From assembly GCA_016935365.1 (NCBI GenBank), contig JAFGRB010000415.1, positions 1 through 48,584 on the forward strand: a DNA stretch of 48,584 nucleotides. The letters run 5' to 3'. The DNA comes from Deltaproteobacteria bacterium (GTDB lineage: Bacteria > Myxococcota > B64-G9). Below are positions 9,206 to 16,765 of this stretch, piece after piece. Position numbers and translations under genes: made by a program. The notes under the pieces were generated by a model. That model ran no database searches. It saw only the letters and a program-made list of their open reading frames with translations, and was not told the DNA's origin. Every line of letters starts with the position of its first letter. Within the stretch, counting starts at the first letter, position 1.

Positions 9206-9494
9206 CAATATTACAAGTTGTTATAAAAGTGACTTTTCCAAAAAACTCGTACCTATACCTACATGTAGCATCCAATGCAACTCACGGCTCGAGATCTTCT
9301 CCGGTGAGATGAGCATCATGCCGTACCGATATGTCTTCGCGGTCGGCCTCGAACGCATGCTTGCCTCGAGTGCTGCAGATCCATGATTACATCATGCCAG
9401 CGGATGGGCAATCGCGCATAACAGCGCCTTCCTGTCGCATCTTGATCTCGGACCGGAGTTGTCCTAAAGTACTCGATGGACCGCGGAGGATCCC
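9197..9494. other. AT-rich intergenic island
   Basis: This stretch departs from the GC-rich surroundings, most strongly at about 9197-9265, with runs such as GTTATAAAAGTGAC. A 25-codon ORF (9308-9386) and a weak TATAAA near 9225 can be seen, but neither has convincing support. It may hold the promoter for the small gene at 9495, an undetected small RNA, or a nucleoid-protein site. Confidence 0.4.
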
Positions 9495-9689
9495 TTGCGG
9501 AAGATCTGGAGACGCCTGCGCCTGCCCCTGCTGCTGGCTTGCATCTCGGGGCTTCTCGGCCTGGGCCTGAGCCTCGGCCTGCAGGGCTCGGGGGGCGGCT
9601 GAGCGCTGACCTGCAGGCCCGCGGTCGCGGTGCCCTTCTTCGCCCTGGTCGGCTTCTTCATCGGCTTCGGCCAGGACAGCGCGGGCTGA
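9495..9689 (+). CDS. Small membrane protein with in-frame TGA; selenoprotein candidate or disrupted gene
   Basis: A TTG start has GGAGG five bases upstream. It opens 35 codons of a basic N-terminus and hydrophobic helix (RKIWRRLRLPLLLACISGLL), then a TGA at 9600-9602. The same frame continues for 28 codons with a second hydrophobic helix (AVAVPFFALVGFFIGFG) to a TGA at 9687-9689, so the total would be 64 residues with two helices. After the internal TGA, positions 9616-9634 can fold as GGC-CCGC-GGTC-GCGG-T-GCC, a 7-base-pair stem with one bulged T and apical loop GGTC, 20 bases from the TGA to the loop. That resembles a bacterial SECIS. The alternatives are a true stop with two separate peptides, or a decayed gene. 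Confidence 0.35.
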
Positions 9690-9702
9690 GCCCCTCCCCT
9701 TC

Positions 9703-10341
9703 TCAGCTCCCCCTGCCCGGCCGGTACAGGCCCTTCGGATCCGCCCCCAGCATCCCGGCCCGCCGGCTGCGATCGTCGACCGGGTTCAGGGCGCGCTCCA
9801 TCGCCGGGCTGAGCAGGCGGTAGTGGGCCAGCCGCTCGATGCGGTCCTCGACCACGGCCAGGCCGGCCTCGGACACCGTCCAGTCGCAGCGATCGTAGCG
9901 GCGCAGATCGAGGGGCAGCGAGAACTCGCGCAGGGTCCGCTCCCCCTTGGAATTGTAGTAGACGTCGAAGTACGACATGGCCAGCTCGCGCAGGCTGCGG
10001 TAGACCGGCTCCCGGTAGCGCAGCCCGACGAAGTTCGACTTGGCCACCGCTCCCCAGCGGCCGCGTTGCCGGAACACGGCCAGCACGTGATCGTCGTCCC
10101 GCACCGCCCGCAGGTCCAGAAGCAGCGGCGGATGGCGCAGGCGCCGCAGGGCTGCCGCGGCGAAGAGCGCCCCGTCCAGGCAGTGGGCGCGTCGATCCTT
10201 CAGGACCCGCCGCGGCGTCCGGACGAAGGGATCGGTGTTGTAGACCATCCTGTCCAGCATCTTCTGCACGGCCACCGGCGAGTCGAGCCGATCCAGGGCA
10301 CGCCGCTCGCTCTTGGACCACAGCCTCTCGATTCGATCCAC
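9703..10341 (-). CDS. Transglutaminase-like cysteine protease family protein
   Basis: A 212-residue cytoplasmic protein with the Cys-His arrangement of the transglutaminase/papain-like fold: AHCLDGALFAAAALRRL near residue 52 supplies the nucleophilic cysteine at the head of a helix, and DDDHVLAVFRQRGRWGAV near 82 supplies the histidine strand. Members of this fold act as peptidases, amidases or transglutaminases; the substrate here cannot be told. The start is a GTG with GGAGGTGAGAC directly upstream. It converges on the small gene at 9495, leaving 13 bases, and is followed upstream by the membrane gene at 10434 on the same strand. Confidence 0.7.
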   Translation of the reverse strand: MDRIERLWSKSERRALDRLDSPVAVQKMLDRMVYNTDPFVRTPRRVLKDRRAHCLDGALFAAAALRRLRHPPLLLDLRAVRDDDHVLAVFRQRGRWGAVAKSNFVGLRYREPVYRSLRELAMSYFDVYYNSKGERTLREFSLPLDLRRYDRCDWTVSEAGLAVVEDRIERLAHYRLLSPAMERALNPVDDRSRRAGMLGADPKGLYRPGRGS

Positions 10342-10433
10342 GTCTCACCTCCCGGCCTTCGAAGCGCGGGCCACCGGCGCATGGTACGGCCGCGCCGGAG
10401 CGGAGGCAAGCCCGACCGAGCCCGATCAGGACG

Positions 10434-10790
10434 TCACGCTGCCGCGGCCCGGGATCTGGCGCTCCTCGCGGTGCCGATGCCGGCGGCGATGGCGGCCAGC
10501 ATCACGAAGACCAGGGCGAAGGCCACGTTGTGCAGCGACTCGGCCAGCCCGATCAGGGCGAGGTAGCGCTCGTCGGGCCCCACCTGGCCCACGTAGAGCA
10601 GGGTCCTGATCATGCCGGTCGTGAAGCCCAGCAGCCCGCTGATGAAGGTCATCGTGCCCACCGCGAAGAGCAACGGTACGAAGCGCCGCTGGGGCTTGAC
10701 AGCGTACAGGATCCCCGCGCCTACCAACATGAGCCCGCAGATCAGCGTGGGGTACATGCCCCAGCCTCCGAGTCTGAATGCCTCGCTCAT
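10434..10790 (-). CDS. Small four-helix membrane protein, MotA/TolQ/ExbB-like in style
   Basis: A 118-residue protein with hydrophobic segments at about residues 9-28, 36-57, 66-75 and 90-108. The segment LGFTTGMIRTLLYVGQVGPD followed by a helix rich in small residues (GLAESLHNVAFALVFVMLAA) recalls the pore-lining helices of proton-channel subunits, where a small-residue TM helix precedes the conserved Thr/Ser. The similarity is by eye. Start chosen for GGAGGAGACG directly before the ATG. It is on the same strand as the transglutaminase-like gene, 92 bases upstream of it, so they may be cotranscribed. Confidence 0.6.
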   Translation of the reverse strand: MSEAFRLGGWGMYPTLICGLMLVGAGILYAVKPQRRFVPLLFAVGTMTFISGLLGFTTGMIRTLLYVGQVGPDERYLALIGLAESLHNVAFALVFVMLAAIAAGIGTARSARSRAAAA

Positions 10791-10878
10791 CGTCTCCTCC
10801 TCTCGGTTTTCGACTCCTCCTTGGAGGGCGAGGGAGGCGATTGGTTCCATGCTCCTGTCGACGAGCTGATCCGCGAGG

Positions 10879-11055
10879 CTACTCGAAGGGGCAGACGATC
10901 TCGCCGTCGGGCGAATCCAGGCAGTGGATCTCCTCATGCCAGCCTCCGACACGTTCCGGTTGACACGCGATCTCCGGCCACGGCAGGATACCGTTATCGA
11001 TATCGACCTGAAAGATACAGACTGCAGATCGTCGTGGCCGAGAAACGCTGGACAC
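10879..11055 (-). CDS. Possible 58-residue protein or gene remnant
   Basis: An open frame from a GTG at 11055 to a TAG at 10879 with strongly GC-biased third positions near its end. The C-terminus (WHEEIHCLDSPDGEIVCPFE) reads like a real, cysteine-containing protein tail. GGGAGG lies only three bases before the GTG, which is tight, and the start is only 20 bases from the divergent gene at 11076. It could be a small gene or the remains of a larger one. Confidence 0.3.
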   Translation of the reverse strand: MSSVSRPRRSAVCIFQVDIDNGILPWPEIACQPERVGGWHEEIHCLDSPDGEIVCPFE

Positions 11056-11075
11056 CGGCCTCCCGGGACGGAGCG

Positions 11076-11582
11076 ATGCGCGAGCGGGCCCTGATCGAGC
11101 TCGGTGAGAAGTACGGCTTGCAGCCGGAGCGGCTCGAGGACGGCATCGCCCTCAGGGGCACGCTCCGGGGCGTCGAGCTCCGGGTCTCCCAGTACGCCAT
11201 GCCCATGGGTCCCGACCCGCGGCCGCGGCCGTTTACCGAGCTGTGGATGGCGCACGGCGGGCAGGCCCTCGGCGGGCTCTTCGGCGCGAGCCCCGATGCG
11301 CCCGGGGACACGGGCGATGCCGACTTCGATCTGCGCTTTTGCTGGCAGTCCCTCCCGGATCCGGACGGGCCGGCTCCCGGATACCTCCGATCGCCGGAGA
11401 TCCGGGCAGGCATCCTGGCCCTGGATCGGGACATCGCCTCGGCGGTGGGTCACGCCGGCGCGCAGATCCTCCAGATCGACAGCCTCCGGGGAGCGGTCCG
11501 CATGACGATCCTCACCCACCTGCCGGAAGCGCTACTACTCGAGCGGGCCATCGATCTGCTGAGCTCGATCTGCGCCGAGTGA
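11076..11582 (+). CDS. Hypothetical protein, 168 residues
   Basis: A soluble alpha/beta protein without a signal peptide or recognised motif. The start chosen is the ATG with CGGAGCG upstream; the frame is open further back, and residues before this start (RYRPERYRLQIVVAEKRW) also read plausibly, so an earlier start is possible. Many strand-forming segments (GVELRVSQY, ADFDLRFCWQSL, GAVRMTILTHLPEAL) suggest a compact fold. It is followed by an exported DUF2330-type protein after 82 bases, but nothing shows a functional link. Confidence 0.55.
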   Translation: MRERALIELGEKYGLQPERLEDGIALRGTLRGVELRVSQYAMPMGPDPRPRPFTELWMAHGGQALGGLFGASPDAPGDTGDADFDLRFCWQSLPDPDGPAPGYLRSPEIRAGILALDRDIASAVGHAGAQILQIDSLRGAVRMTILTHLPEALLLERAIDLLSSICAE

Positions 11583-11664
11583 GCCTCGCGGTCGCCGAGC
11601 GTGCGGATGACGAGACGAGTGTGAAAGGGAGCGAATGCTGATAGACTGCCAGCGGAGGTTCTTC

Positions 11665-12561
11665 ATGAGACGCGCGGTGATGGCCATCTGTCTACCGGCT
11701 GCGATCGCAGCGCTCGCGGGCATCGCGCGGGCGGATCGGGGCTCGATTCCCTTCAAGCCCCACGTCCAGATCTTCGAGCCCAACCAGCGGGCCATGATCG
11801 CCTGGAACGGCGCGCGGGAGATCCTGCTCCTGTCCACGGACCTGCGCGCCTCCGCGCCGACCAAGGTGCTCGAGGTCCTGCCGCTTCCGGCCGAGCCCGA
11901 GGTGAAGAAAGGCGACGTCGAGGTCTTCCGCCGCGCCACCGAGCTGATCAACAGGAAGATCGCGCAGCCGCACCTCGCCGAGGCGCGGACCCGCGGCATG
12001 ACCAAGAGCGCCGCGCAGGTCCCGGCGGGGGAGGTCACCTTCCACAAGAAGATCGGCGCCCACGACGTGTCGGTGACCCACGTGCTCGACGCGGCGGGCT
12101 TCGTCTCCTGGGTCGAGGCCTACCTGAAGAAGTCCGGCGTCGGCACCCCGGAGATCCCTCCCGCCCTGAAGGCCGTGGTGGAGGAGTACCTGTCGGAGCG
12201 CTTCACCTGGTTCGTCTTCGACGTGGTCGAGCTCGACGAGCAGCCCAAGACCAACGAGGCCATCGAGTACAGCTTCGCGACCGACAGGCTCTACTACCCG
12301 CTCAAGATCACCCGCACCGAGTCCGGTTTCACGACCGTCGACCTGCTGGTGCTCACCCCGCGCCTGCTGAGGAACTTCCCCGGCATCCCGGCATCCCGGG
12401 TGCAGCTGGCCCACGAGCCGGTGAGCATCAGCCGCCGCGAGCTCGAGAGCCTGTCGAGACCCATGGCAGAGCTGCTCGGCCGCCAGGCCGAGTACAAGCT
12501 TCGCATCTGGAAGGTGAGCGGCCGCCTGCGGGACTTCACGGCCGACTTGATCGCCTACTGA
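11665..12561 (+). CDS. DUF2330-type exported protein
   Basis: A 298-residue protein with a signal peptide (MRRAVMAICLPAAIAALAGI then ARA-D) followed at once by the segment GSIPFKPHVQIFEPNQRAMI, and then NGAREILLLSTDLRASAPTK with VLPLPAEPEVKKGDVEVFRR. I recall this signature from the DUF2330 family, which is common in myxobacteria and relatives; its function is unknown. The ATG at 11665 is chosen because it has GGAGG six bases upstream and leads directly into the signal peptide; an ATG 30 bases earlier has no good site. Probably periplasmic or outer surface. Confidence 0.75.
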   Translation: MRRAVMAICLPAAIAALAGIARADRGSIPFKPHVQIFEPNQRAMIAWNGAREILLLSTDLRASAPTKVLEVLPLPAEPEVKKGDVEVFRRATELINRKIAQPHLAEARTRGMTKSAAQVPAGEVTFHKKIGAHDVSVTHVLDAAGFVSWVEAYLKKSGVGTPEIPPALKAVVEEYLSERFTWFVFDVVELDEQPKTNEAIEYSFATDRLYYPLKITRTESGFTTVDLLVLTPRLLRNFPGIPASRVQLAHEPVSISRRELESLSRPMAELLGRQAEYKLRIWKVSGRLRDFTADLIAY

Positions 12562-12581
12562 GCTCGGATATGGAGCTTACC

Positions 12582-14216
12582 ATGGGGGACTGGCGTAGCC
12601 TGGCAATCGCGCTCGCGTTGCTCGTATGCGGCGCCTGCGGCGGGGCCAACCCGGCGGGGGACGCCGGAGGGCTGGACGGGCTGGACGGGCTGCCGGCCGA
12701 CGAGGCCGGCCAAGACGGCGATCCGGGTGGCGACTCGTCGGTGGACGGCGGCCCGGAGACGGACGCGGGCGATGGGGACGGCTGGACGGGCGACGGCCTG
12801 CAGGCCGACGGGGATGCCGAGGCGGGCGACGGGGATGCCGAGGCGGGCGACGGGGATGCGAGCGGGGACGGAGACGCGCCTGCCGACGGGGACGGGCCGG
12901 TCGAGCCCCTGTTCGACCTGGCCGCGATCCGCGATCCCTCGACGGCGAGCTGCAGCCTGACGAACCCGCGCACGGTCCTCCAGGATGGGGAGCTGATCGA
13001 TGTCTGGGACCTGTCCTACCTCTCCTGGGAGAGCCTCGACGGCGCCCTGAGCCCGATCCGGATCCGGGCCTTCGCCGCCCGGCCGGCCGGAGCGAGCGGG
13101 GCGCTGCCCGGCGTCGTGAGGGCGCACGGCCTGGGGGGCTTCGCCGAGCCCGAGGATGCCTCGACGCTGGCCGCCATGCTCGACGTCTGCGTCGCGGCCT
13201 ACTCGGGGCCCGGGAGCGGCAGCACGCCCGAGAACAGCTCCGAGGGGCTCGGCCCCATGGACCAGAACGGCTACCGGATGTTCGACACCCTGCGGGACGT
13301 CCGGGGGAGCTGGTTCTGGGCCCACGCCGTGGCCGGCATGCGCGCCCTGACCTGCCTGGAGACGCTGGACGAGGTGGACCGGACCCGGCTCGGCATGACG
13401 GGCTTCTCGGCGGGCGCCGTGGCGACTCTGATCTCCGCCGGGGTCGACGACCGCATCAAGGCGGCCGTGCCGCTCAGCGGCACGGGCGCCTGGGACGTGG
13501 CGACCCGGTCCCCGAACGCCTGGCAGCACGACTTGCTGGCCGCGGCGGGCCTCGGCATCGAGAGCCCGGAGTGGCTGCGGCTCATGGATGCGCTGATCGC
13601 GCCATCCGCCATGATCGGCCAGAGCCGCTCGGCCATCATGATGGTCGACGGGACCTGTGACGAGTTCTTTCCGCTGACCGCCTTCGAGGCGACCTGCGAT
13701 GCGATTCCAGGCGACGAGAAGCGGATCTCCCTGGCGGGCAACTTCGATCACGGCTGCTACGGCATGATCGGCGTGGAGAGCGAGGAGACCATCGCGGAGC
13801 GCGCCGATCTCCACGCGAAGGGGGCCATGCGCATGTGGTTCGGCCATTGGCTGGGCACCGAGCCCGACTTCTCGACCGTGCCCGATGTCCCGGTGGTCTC
13901 GGTCCAGTCGGGCTCGCCGCTCTCCCTGGTCGCAGCCCTGGTCGACGAGAGCCCTGCAGCGCTCGAGGTCGAGGAGGTCACCTTCTGGTGGAGCGACAAC
14001 GACGCCTACTTCTTCTGGGACCAGACGCTCGAGCCCGGCTCCGGGTACTGGCAGGCCTATGTCCCCATGACGCTGCAGGCGAACAGCATCTTCTTCCTCG
14101 ACGTGCAGTACCGCAGCCGGGACCTGCTGTTCCCGAAGCGCTTCACCATCTCGAGCCCGCCGAGCCTGCCGGCGGACCTGGTCCCCCGCATCCGGGCCAT
14201 CGGCAGCTGCCAGTGA
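12582..14216 (+). CDS. Secreted alpha/beta-hydrolase lipoprotein, esterase-like
   Basis: A 544-residue lipoprotein (lipobox VCGAC) with an Asp-Gly/Asp-Ala-rich linker at about residues 20-105, then an alpha/beta-hydrolase domain. The nucleophile elbow is GFSAG (serine at about residue 276), the acid is in MMVDGTCDEFFP and the histidine in GNFDHGCYG, so the triad looks complete and the enzyme is likely an ester or acetyl hydrolase. An immunoglobulin-like C-terminal part of strands follows. GGAG six bases before the ATG at 12582 decides this start; a nearby ATG at 12570 is possible. It starts 20 bases after the DUF2330-type gene. The substrate is unknown; extracellular polymer esters are a guess. 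Confidence 0.75.
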   Translation: MGDWRSLAIALALLVCGACGGANPAGDAGGLDGLDGLPADEAGQDGDPGGDSSVDGGPETDAGDGDGWTGDGLQADGDAEAGDGDAEAGDGDASGDGDAPADGDGPVEPLFDLAAIRDPSTASCSLTNPRTVLQDGELIDVWDLSYLSWESLDGALSPIRIRAFAARPAGASGALPGVVRAHGLGGFAEPEDASTLAAMLDVCVAAYSGPGSGSTPENSSEGLGPMDQNGYRMFDTLRDVRGSWFWAHAVAGMRALTCLETLDEVDRTRLGMTGFSAGAVATLISAGVDDRIKAAVPLSGTGAWDVATRSPNAWQHDLLAAAGLGIESPEWLRLMDALIAPSAMIGQSRSAIMMVDGTCDEFFPLTAFEATCDAIPGDEKRISLAGNFDHGCYGMIGVESEETIAERADLHAKGAMRMWFGHWLGTEPDFSTVPDVPVVSVQSGSPLSLVAALVDESPAALEVEEVTFWWSDNDAYFFWDQTLEPGSGYWQAYVPMTLQANSIFFLDVQYRSRDLLFPKRFTISSPPSLPADLVPRIRAIGSCQ

Positions 14217-14229
14217 CGGGTTCCGAGCG

Positions 14230-15192
14230 GTGGAAGACGCGAGGCTTCAATCGAGCCCGGCGAGGCTGAAGGCCATCTGGCGGCACCCGCTCGGCAGCCT
14301 GGGGCTCCTGGCGCTCGGCATGGGCGTCGCCGGCCTGGGAGCCCCCTGCACGGGCGAGGAGATCCTCGCCGCCCAGGGAGCCGAGCTCGCGCTCCTGGCC
14401 TTGATCCGCCTGCTGATCTTCGGGCAGACCAGGATCTTCTTCTGGGCCCTGCTCGGATGCGCCCTGGCTGTGCCGCTCGCGGCCGGCTGCAACGCGCCCC
14501 TGTACTACTTCCGCGACGCGGGGCTTTTCAGCGGCCCGTTCTGGGAGCTTTCGCTCCTCGGCCTGATGCCGGCCGTGCCCCTGGCCGCCATGGCCGTCTG
14601 GGGCCTGCGCTGGTCGAGGCGCCCGCGGCCCGAGCCCGAGCCCGACCCCGGCTGGCTGGGCTGCTTCGGCTGGGTGGTGGAGGCGGGCCTCATGGCGATG
14701 GTCCTCGCCCTGGCCACGGGCGCCTGGTCCGAGCTCTCGGTGGCGCTGGTCGTCTCGGGGGCGATGATCTTCCTGTCCGCGACGATCGCGCTCCTGGTCG
14801 TCCGCGTGAGGCTGAACCGCAGGGGCGTCGCCAATCTCCTGGCCATCATCGGCGGCTCTGGCCTGCTGAGCGCCTGCCTCCTGGTGGCCAGCCAGGGCGG
14901 GCGGGTGAGCTGGAGCGAGGCCAGCGTCGCTCTGGTGCCGGGCGCCTGCCTGCTCGCGCTCGGGCTGGTCCTGCGCGGCGGGAGGCGCGGGCGCTGCGCC
15001 GCCTGCGGCCACGCCATCTCCACCACGGTCCAGCGCTGCGGGCGCTGCGGCGCCGTCTACCACCTGGAATGCTGGCGCCTGATCGACGGCTGTTCTTGCA
15101 CCCGGGCCGCTCCGGCGAGCGAGCGGCTTGCAATCCAGCCCGGGTCTCTGGTAGACAAGGAGCCAGACGAGACTCCGAGAGAGGCCCCATGA
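14230..15192 (+). CDS. Membrane protein with RING-like zinc-binding tail
   Basis: A 320-residue protein with about seven hydrophobic segments in residues 15-245 and a C-terminal Cys/His cluster near residues 255-295: CAACGHAISTTVQRCGRCGAV, then YHLECWRLIDGCSC. The CxxC...CxxC...HxxC...CxC spacing is that of a RING or PHD-like zinc-binding module. Such modules in bacteria can bind protein partners. The start is a GTG with a weak site. The stop overlaps the next start (ATGA) at the FHA gene, so the pair is translationally coupled and probably works together, perhaps in phospho-dependent signalling at the membrane. Confidence 0.65.
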   Translation: MEDARLQSSPARLKAIWRHPLGSLGLLALGMGVAGLGAPCTGEEILAAQGAELALLALIRLLIFGQTRIFFWALLGCALAVPLAAGCNAPLYYFRDAGLFSGPFWELSLLGLMPAVPLAAMAVWGLRWSRRPRPEPEPDPGWLGCFGWVVEAGLMAMVLALATGAWSELSVALVVSGAMIFLSATIALLVVRVRLNRRGVANLLAIIGGSGLLSACLLVASQGGRVSWSEASVALVPGACLLALGLVLRGGRRGRCAACGHAISTTVQRCGRCGAVYHLECWRLIDGCSCTRAAPASERLAIQPGSLVDKEPDETPREAP

Positions 15193-15761
15193 GCGAGCTT
15201 GCCACCCTGGGCGGTACGTACACGTACCTGAACGCGTACATCGATCTGATCCGGCAGCTGGACCGCGGGAGCTTCACCAAGCGGGTCAGGGCGCCGCTGC
15301 TGATCGTCGAGCCAAAGAAGAAAAAAAAGCGCGCTTCCTTCGCGGCCGGAGCGACCAAGCACGCCAGCGTCGACGGGACCGACCCGCACGGCAGCACCTT
15401 ACCGTCGCGCCTGCTGCAGCAGGCGCACGAGTTGATCGTGCACGAGATCCGCAGGAAGGTCTCGGAGGGCTCAGGCCGGGTCATGCTGGGCCGGGCTGCA
15501 GACTGCGACGTGGTGATCGGCGACGAGACCGTCTCCATGCTACAGTCGGTCTTCCTCTTCGACGCGGACGGCCGCTGCACGATCGAGGACATGGAGACCA
15601 CCAACGGCACCCTGCTCAACGGCACCCCGCTCGCCTTCGGCGCCCCCACCGGCCTGAAGGACGGCGACTCGCTCATCATGGGCGACACCCGCTTGCTCTT
15701 CTTCTACCCTCAGGGTCTCTACGACCTGATGCGAGCGCTCGTCAGCGACCAGGCGGGCTGA
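15189..15761 (+). CDS. FHA domain protein
   Basis: A 190-residue cytoplasmic protein with a forkhead-associated domain at about residues 95-165: GRVMLGRAADCDVVIGDETV, then a strand and EDMETTNGTLLNGTPLAFG, the typical Gly-Arg and Asn-Gly-Thr core. FHA domains bind phosphothreonine peptides. The N-terminal 90 residues hold a Lys-run linker (EPKKKKKRA). It starts by ATGA overlap with the RING-like membrane gene, so the two are cotranslated. Its Asn-Gly-Thr motif is intact and the phospho-binding Arg is in GRAADCD. Confidence 0.8.
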   Translation: MSELATLGGTYTYLNAYIDLIRQLDRGSFTKRVRAPLLIVEPKKKKKRASFAAGATKHASVDGTDPHGSTLPSRLLQQAHELIVHEIRRKVSEGSGRVMLGRAADCDVVIGDETVSMLQSVFLFDADGRCTIEDMETTNGTLLNGTPLAFGAPTGLKDGDSLIMGDTRLLFFYPQGLYDLMRALVSDQAG

Positions 15762-15776
15762 CATCCGCAGCGTGCG

Positions 15777-16634
15777 ATGACGGATGCGTGCATGAGCCGG
15801 AGCTTGGTCATCGCCGAGTGCTGTCTCTCGGCCTGCCTGGCCCTGGCCGGCTGCCGGGCCGGCACCATCGCCGGCAGCGGTCGCGACGCAGGCGCGGACG
15901 CGGGAATCGACGCGAGCGGCGACTCGGGAGTCGACGCAGGCGCTGACGCGGGCGCGGACGCTGGAGCCGACGCGGGAATCGACGCCGGGGGCGACGACGG
16001 GGGATCGGCCGGCTTCTCGTGCAGCCATCCGCGGCCGGCCTGGCTGCTGTGCGAGGACTTCGAGCGCGGCGACGGCGACTTCGACGCCTGGCTCGCGGTC
16101 TCGGACTTCATCGCGGGGGTGGGCGTCGACGACCGGGGGCGCATCCGCCTGTCCTCCGACCAGCCCCATGCGGGCGCCTGGAGCGTGTACATGCCCGCCG
16201 AGGCCGGGTCCGGATACCAGGGGGCCAGCCTCGACTGGCGAGCCTGCCAGGGCGCGCAGGAGTCGAACTGCTCCATGCGGTCCTTCGAGCAGCTCTACTT
16301 TCGAGCCTGGATCCGCTTCGCCGAGGATCACCGCTACGTCCACCACTTCCTCAACATCGGCGGCAGCCAGCCGGAGGACTACTGGTACCACGGGACCGCC
16401 GGCTGCCTGCCCAACGGCGTGCTCAGCATGGGCACGACCGTCGACTTCCAGCCCGACAGCCACGAGAGCCACTTCTACACCTACTGGCCCGACATGAGCT
16501 GCGACACGAGATGCGATCGCTACATGGACGTGGATCAGGTCTGCCAGGACTGCCTGGACAAGGGCCTGCCCACCTGCACCGAGCAGCCCCAGTGCTGCTG
16601 GGCGGGAGTGCTTCCCGCTTTTTCCCTCTTGTGA
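15777..16634 (+). pseudogene. 5' part of a disrupted secreted lipoprotein gene
   Basis: The first 275 codons of the target gene carry a lipoprotein signal (LAGC), an Asp-Ala-Gly repeat linker (about residues 36-75) and a long Cys-rich domain with strands (DFERGDGDFDAWLAVSDFIA) that resemble a lectin or polysaccharide-lyase-type jelly roll. The host frame runs to the attachment core at 16585-16602 and then continues for 10 foreign codons to a stop inside the element. Joined to the downstream fragment at 28276-28604, the whole gene would encode 378 residues with the frame exactly kept. Either ATG (15777 or 15792) could start it. Confidence 0.75.
16585..16602 (+). repeat. attL core
   Basis: 18 bases (AGCCCCAGTGCTGCTGGG) identical to 28276-28293. 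In the rebuilt empty site the sequence GCCCCAG-TGCTG-CTGGGGC is an inverted repeat with 7-base arms and a 5-base centre, as expected for two opposed core-binding sites of a tyrosine recombinase. Confidence 0.85.
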
Positions 16635-16649
16635 CCTTCTCGCCTTACA

Positions 16650-16667
16650 GCCGCAAGGGTTTGCGGC
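16650..16667 (+). terminator. Hairpin near the left end
   Basis: GCCGCAA-GGGT-TTGCGGC, 7-base arms and a 4-base loop, between attL and the integrase stop. No T-run follows on either strand, so it may instead be a structural or protein-binding feature at the attachment site. Confidence 0.35.
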
Positions 16668-16730
16668 GATCGCCCGAGCAACGGGTGAAAGCGGGAAAAG
16701 GGGGTCAAAAGGGGGGTTCGAGGCCAAAAA

Positions 16731-16759
16731 GATCGCACAGCGATCGCACAGGATCGCAC
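16731..16759. repeat. Left GATCGCAC repeats, candidate integrase arm sites
   Basis: Three GATCGCAC copies at 16731-16738, 16742-16749 and 16752-16759, spaced 10-11 bases and therefore on one face of the helix. They lie between attL and the integrase. Matching copies are found near attR at 28179-28197 and inside the element at 20086-20104. Confidence 0.6.
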
Positions 16760-16765
16760 GGCGGG

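Noticed and set aside
9331-9570. 79-codon rightward frame in the AT-rich island
   Set aside because: No good start site and it overlaps, in another frame, the better supported small gene at 9495.
9823-10566. Long rightward frame opposite the transglutaminase-like gene
   Set aside because: Codon-complement shadow of the leftward gene; composition lacks a real protein pattern.
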